A stretch of 64,000 bases of DNA, taken from contig JAJUBI010000003.1 in assembly GCA_022419385.1 (NCBI GenBank), forward strand, positions 4,216,001 through 4,280,000, in the 5' to 3' direction. This document shows positions 59,372-64,000 of this stretch, piece after piece. The DNA is from Paraconiothyrium sp. Pb-2020. Taxonomy: Eukaryota; Ascomycota; Dothideomycetes; Pleosporales; Didymosphaeriaceae. The notes under the pieces were generated by a model. It was not told the DNA's origin. It saw only the letters and a program-made list of their open reading frames with translations, and did no database searches. A program made the translations under genes and the position numbers. The first letter of the stretch is position 1; each line of letters begins with the position of its first letter.

Positions 59372-60153
59372 TTACTTCAGAGCCGCCTGCAGGCTCTCCA
59401 GGACCTAGCGTGACTGTTAGCAGTGCTCTCCCACGCATGCAACTGTGCATCTCGTCTTGTGTATGCAGTAGGACTCACCTCAAGCTCGATCTTGGCCTCA
59501 GCAATATCCTGCTCGCTGCCGCTTCCGCTGGCGATCTTCTGGGCCTCTGCGATCTGGTTTCGGACAGCCTAGCAACCTGTCAATATATCATCTACCACCA
59601 GCTTCGGGCACTGTGTACCTCTGCGCTGAAGTCCTCCAATGCGTATCCCTCAACGGCGTTGATGCTGAGCTGCGAGTCGGGCTGGACGGTTGCGAACCCG
59701 CCGGAGAGGAAGAACTGCTTGCTGCCGCCGCTCTCTTCGATGATCTCAACGAGTCCGGGCTTCAATTGCTCGATGGAAGGAACGTGGTTGGCCAAGACAC
59801 CCATCTCACCGGTCTCCGCGGGGAGGTTAACCTGAACGCTGCGTTGTGATTCCGTTAGTATCGCCTCGACGTGAGGGTCCGGTCGGGCTAGCGGAGACGT
59901 ACACATCCTGCGACTTGTAGATAGACTATTGCACATATTTGTTAGCTTCCATTAAGTGACTGCGGCGCCCAATTACACAGGATACGGCGCCTCAATGAAC
60001 GCGGTCGCTGATCGTGCGTACCTGGTGAGGAAGAGCTAGGGAGAGCTTGATCTTGTCGGAGGCGACGTCGGCGTAGCCCCTGCGCATGATGGGGCGGGCA
60101 ATGGCCTGAGGCCGCGCGCGAAGGGCGGCGCGAGCAATGCGGAGTGAACTCAT
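59372..60153 (-). CDS. ATP16: ATP synthase delta subunit, mitochondrial
   Basis: This is a 165-residue F1 central-stalk subunit (bacterial epsilon equivalent) that couples rotor movement to the catalytic head in the mitochondrial matrix. Five exons: 60153-60022, 59925-59903, 59838-59619, 59568-59479 and 59404-59372; the frame closes. The presequence is Arg-rich (MSSLRIARAALRARPQAIAR, about 1-26). The beta-sandwich domain contains VQVNLPAETGEMGVLANHVP and KQFFLSGGFATVQPDS. The C-terminal helical hairpin starts at AVRNQIAEAQKIAS and ends ESLQAALK. Length and motifs fit the family exactly. Exon 2 is only 23 nt and exon 5 codes for ten residues. Splice sites are canonical. Confidence 0.96.
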
Positions 60154-60734
60154 GATGGATATCGGTGTTGGGGGGATACAATTGCTGATGCCGGCGCTGT
60201 GGTGTAGGAGGTCGACGCCGAAGTTCTTGTGCTTGGCAACCGCAACCGAGAATCCACCGCCGTTATGGCTAGCGCGCCTATTCGATTCACTCACCACCGC
60301 GCCTGGGCAACACGCCCATGACACAATGTTTCAGCCTATCTCATCACACTCCATCAAGGATATGTATATGAGTATATCTCGGAGTTTCCATGAAGGAAGA
60401 CGTCAGTCGACGTACGTAAAGGTCACCACTATTCCAGGCGCATGCACATTCAGCGCCTTATCTGTCTCTAACCTGGTCTACATATACCTAGCTACGTAGG
60501 TGCTCACGTGTCTCAACCAAGCCTACAGGATCCTCGCTCCCTTCTAAGGGGAATCTACGAATATATTCATCTGAACATGGGTTAGGCATCATTTGCACGA
60601 GAAGAAGATGTCCAATAATTTCCGGCTCACTGTAGGAGCTCACGGATCGATTGATAGAATGACAAGCAATATAAGAGTAACTATATACACGAACTAAAAC
60701 CTCCAAATTCCAACACCGTAGCCACCTGAACCCC
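60154..60734. other. Intergenic, ATP16 promoter and arabinanase 3' side
   Basis: The stretch is 581 nt. No gene or clear motif is seen. Confidence 0.5.
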
Positions 60735-61769
60735 TTATACAACCGGCCACCCACTCGAGAAGTCAATCTTGTTAATACCGAACTTCTTCTGGCCATCAGC
60801 GTACCCAATGCGGGTATCAACGTAGTGGTAGTACAGCACCGGCCCAAGGGTAGGATCGTAGTACACACCCTGTCCACCAGGCCCATACACCCATCCGTGA
60901 GACTCAAGAACCGTAGTTCCACCACCATTCGTGCAGGCAACGCCAGACTTGTCGACAAAGCCACTTGTAGCAGAGGTGGATCGGCACACCTGGATCTTAT
61001 ACTCGCCTCCAGCGGCGGGCTTGCTCGTATCGAATCCGCAGCACTGCCCGACCGAGAAAAAGAGGTAATGGTAATTGCCGTTCTTCGCAATGAAGGCGGC
61101 TTCCTGGGCGTGCGACCCAGATGGCTTGTACGCGATGCGGGTAGAAGAAGCACCTGAGGCAACGGTCAAAGGAGGGTTGTTCATCTTGACGCTGTACAGG
61201 TCTCCCCAGAAGGAACCGAAGGACATGACTATGTTGGAGCCATCATAGTAGGCAGCGCCGTCAATGGCGTTGTAGGCGGAACCGGACTTTGAGCTGATGC
61301 CCGTGGCGCCGTGGTCCGTCCAGGTGTCGAGGTCGGTGGAGGTGGCAACGCCGATGGCGGAGCTTTGCGAGCCGAAGGAAGAGACGGAGTAGAAGAGGTA
61401 GTAGGTGTCGCCGAATTTGCTTACATCGGGGGCCTGTTATGTCCCAATCAGTTTCTATCGCATGTGAAGAAAGTTGGCTAGGGCTGGAAGAGAAATACAT
61501 ACCCAGAGGTCGTCTTTTCCAGCCAAGTTGATCTTCGAGCCAGCGGGAATAGCAGCATGCAGGTACGTCCACGGCCCATTGATTGTCTGCGCACTGTGGA
61601 TGGCGATCTTGCCTCCGGTAGAGAAACGGTAGTACCTCCCATCGGAGTCACGACGGATGAGTGCAGGGTCATGAGCATTGTTGCAGACACCGCTGCACGA
61701 CATAGGATCAGCATAACCCTTGACCGTAGCAGCAAGTCCCATGAGGGACGCAACGATGTAGGACTTCAT
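60735..61769 (-). CDS. Secreted endo-1,5-alpha-L-arabinanase (GH43)
   Basis: This is a 321-residue secreted glycoside hydrolase that cleaves alpha-1,5-arabinan side chains of pectin. Exon 1 is 61769-61503 and exon 2 is 61433-60735 (69-nt GT-AG intron; frame closes). The signal peptide is MKSYIVASLMGLAATVKGYA. The GH43 five-blade propeller shows the three expected acidic residues: Asp34 in NAHDPALI (base), Asp147 in NAIDGAAYYDG (pKa modulator), and Glu200 in SHAQEAAFI (acid). The chain has the usual length for a single-domain fungal AbnA-type enzyme with no binding module. It indicates plant-material degradation. The gene stands alone, not in a pectinase cluster. Confidence 0.94.
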
Positions 61770-63383
61770 CTTGCCAGCAAGCAGATACCAAAGAAGTAGA
61801 ACAAGAACGAATGATTGAGAACCTGAAGATAGACTGAAGGAAAAGCAAGGTGTGACGGGCAGACAACCGCTACATATAGTGGGAACTCACGATATCTACA
61901 GTCTCGTCCAAGTACACAATAGGGACGAGGTGGGTCGCCGTTTGTGGCTTCCACCCCGAAATCTCGGTATTCATGGAGAAATGCTGTTAGCGTTGACTAA
62001 TGTGAATGGTGGAAACAGTATCATTTCGGGCAGTGCCAGCCTAAGACGGAAGATTTCGCCTTGGTAGTACTACTTCGTATATTCCCATGCCGGCAAATAT
62101 ATTGCGGGGTACATATGAATGCACCCCAGAATGCGAATGCCGTATATGCTGCCAGGTACTATCTACGTACACGTAAGACAGCTTGAGCGCAGAGCCGTGG
62201 ATGGCGGAATAGAGAAAGCAGCTCCTGCGTCCAGGTGTGGCGTGTGTTCCCCTGTATAGATCGTTTCACATGTGGTCACGATAGTGCGTTTCAGATAGCG
62301 CTGTTGTCAATAAGATGGCCTTATGCATCCTGCCTCGGTACTCGCGGCTACCTAGTGCGCTTCAGTATAAGGCGACAATGTTTCCGCGATGGTGCAAGAT
62401 TGGTGGATGGTACTTGGGATCTAGACTAGATGTTGCGGGCATCGGCAAGACTGCGCGCCGATCTGCAATTGTTGATCTTTTAGACCCAACGTAGACCTAA
62501 GCTGTCCGGATCGTCCGCTCTTACTCATGTCCAAAGACCCATGTAGTTGAAAGGGATCCCTCGTACCTGTAGAACGTTGCATAGCGCGCAGAATAGAAGG
62601 TATTGGCTTGAGGGGTTCACGAACACAGTTCATGAGATTAGTTCCCGTCAATGACATGACATCTGGACCTTGGAACATCTAGATCCGGTTAACAACCCTA
62701 CATGAACACCCTGCGCACCACCGTTCAACCCTGCACCCTGTAAGTGAACCCAGGGGTAGTATGTTTTCCATCAATGAAACGATACACCAACACAGCAAAA
62801 CAGAACCTCATCCCTACGTAGTATACTAACATCCTGGCTAGGTCTTGCCAACTTTGCCAGTTGACGAAAATGCGAAGGGCATATATGAAGGTCGTAACAG
62901 GCATCTATAATGGGGGCGGTAGACCAACGGAAAACATAACATCCGCAGGGGCTCGTCGGAAGATTTAGAACAGATTCTCATTTGTACACTTGATTGTGCC
63001 TATCACAACACATCTGCACAGTGAATCACCAGAGTTTTGTATGTGTGTAGGGGAAATACTAAGTTCTACGAACACGCACAACACGCACAAACAGTCCTCG
63101 AAGATCATGCACCACGTTGAACTTTTTAATCAGTATGGGATTATGACATGATGCTACAAAACCATACCTCTGCTCGGTCTACCAAAAGGAGAAGGATGCC
63201 TGTCTGATGCACCCCAGACTAAAAATCGGAAAAATGGGCCCAAGTCGAACCGTCCGTCTGAGCCCTGTTCGTCCGCCATCATCCATATATTGCCAAAATA
63301 TCTGCTGTACCAAACATCATGCACAGCAGATCGAAGTCATTCCCATAAGCTTGAACATTGCCGTCGTTGAATGCATCACAAAC
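61770..63383. other. Intergenic, arabinanase promoter and eIF3a 3' side
   Basis: This is about 1.6 kb with no ORF above about 85 codons that makes sense. It holds the upstream region of the arabinanase gene and, from about 63 kb, probably the eIF3a 3' UTR. I could not pick out regulator sites with confidence. Confidence 0.5.
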
Positions 63384-64000
63384 TTACTGTCCTCTCCTGA
63401 ACGCACCAGGCCTGTACTTGCCATCACTGGGAGCCTGTGCTGGGGGAGGACGCGAGCTCTCGGGAGCATCTCCCGGAGTGCCGCGTCGGCCTGGGGGGAC
63501 ATAACCACCTCCAGATGCAGGAGATCCTGTCCTGTCAGAATCTTCGCGAGGCCTGAAGCCACCTCGTCGCTCAGGCGCCTCGTAACGACCGGAAGGAGCG
63601 GCAGGAGACTCGTTGCGGCCAGCCTGCGGCCCACGTCCGCTACCTTCACGTTCGCGCCATCCGCCAGCAGCAGGAGCATCACCGCCGTCGCGGTTACGGA
63701 GATGAGGGGGGACGTAACCGCTCCGCCTGGGTGCCTCTTCAGCTGCTGGTGCTGGTGCTGGAGCTGCAGGGGCAGGGGCAGGGGCTTCGGTGGGGGGAAG
63801 TTGACCAGCGGCCTTCATGGCCTCACGCTCTCGCCATGTTGGCTTGTTGCCCGCAAGCGCAAGTCTAGGGGGACCACCCGCAGAAGATGACGGTTCTTCG
63901 CGGGCTGGAGCATCGCGTGCCGGAGCATCGCGTGCCGGAGCATCGCGTGAGAAAGGCGCGGCTCCAGACTTCTTCGCGGCGCGCCTTGCCTCGGCCTCCT
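63384..64000 (-). CDS. TIF32: Translation initiation factor eIF3 subunit a, C-terminal part
   Basis: Only the last ~205 codons are in the window; the gene continues past position 64000. eIF3a is the scaffold subunit of eIF3 on the 40S ribosome. The visible part is the charged, Pro/Ala/Arg/Gly-rich tail. It includes ARRAAKKSGAAPFS, a triple ARDAP repeat, the stretch PPRLALAGNKPTWRERE, two RRSGYVPPHL/GGGYVPPGRR-type segments, and the family-typical ending DGKYRPGAFRRGQ. The whole frame is open to the window edge without introns. The ending pattern is what identifies it; other RGG/YVPP proteins are possible but less likely. Confidence 0.8.
   Translation of the reverse strand, partial: EAEARRAAKKSGAAPFSRDAPARDAPARDAPAREEPSSSAGGPPRLALAGNKPTWREREAMKAAGQLPPTEAPAPAPAAPAPAPAAEEAPRRSGYVPPHLRNRDGGDAPAAGGWREREGSGRGPQAGRNESPAAPSGRYEAPERRGGFRPREDSDRTGSPASGGGYVPPGRRGTPGDAPESSRPPPAQAPSDGKYRPGAFRRGQ
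63907..63950. repeat. 15-bp tandem repeat in eIF3a coding sequence
   Basis: The plus-strand unit GCATCGCGTGCCGGA occurs about three times in tandem and codes on the minus strand for repeated Ala-Arg-Asp-Ala-Pro. Multiples of 15 keep the frame, so copy number may vary between strains without harm. Confidence 0.9.

Overview
The window is nuclear DNA of a filamentous ascomycete (Pezizomycotina). The evidence is short introns (mostly 46-135 nt) with CTAAC/CTGAC branch sites, genes about 2-3 kb apart on both strands, and a fungal gene set: SPT16, UTP4, PNG1-like, RTC5, CSC1 family, SUR7/PalI family, ATP16, eIF3a and a GH43 arabinanase. A Dothideomycete is my best guess, but that rests only on the general look of the lineage-specific proteins. 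All gene models were spliced by eye; where I give exon limits, the joined reading frame closes.

Layout. 1-5.7 kb: 3' part of an amino-acid permease, a nitroalkane-oxidase-like flavoprotein, and a single-pass membrane protein. 5.8-13.1 kb: RTC5 (TLDc) and mitochondrial uS8 on the minus strand, then two plus-strand genes of unknown function. 13.6-18.6 kb: SPT16 (minus) divergent from a mitochondrial-carrier-like gene (plus). 18.9-22.2 kb: two minus-strand secreted Ser/Thr-rich proteins. 22.8-24.1 kb: a D-2-hydroxyacid dehydrogenase. 24.1-26.9 kb: a gene-empty stretch with a small tandem duplication and possible coding relics. 26.9-31.8 kb: an MFS sugar transporter convergent with a CSC1/TMEM63 channel. 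32.6-38.5 kb: UTP4 and PNG1. 41.1-47.1 kb: a SUR7/PalI-type protein, an alpha/beta hydrolase, and a DPP1-type lipid phosphatase. 47.8-59 kb: two very large, largely disordered proteins facing each other. 59.4-64 kb: ATP synthase delta, a secreted GH43 arabinanase, and the C-terminus of eIF3a.

The genes do not form a biosynthetic or defence cluster. Housekeeping functions (chromatin, rRNA processing, translation, ATP synthase) are mixed with transport and secretion genes. I see no mobile element, CRISPR array, rRNA or convincing tRNA. The observations most worth following are: a PNG1 homologue whose catalytic His position is Gln; a GC-AG intron in SPT16; 27-nt and 23-nt micro-exons in the DPP1-like and ATP16 genes; a frame-preserving, stop-free intron in the CSC1 gene; an unrecognised protein with a folded N-terminal domain at 9.3-10.8 kb; and a ~2,200-residue disordered protein with degenerate internal repeats.
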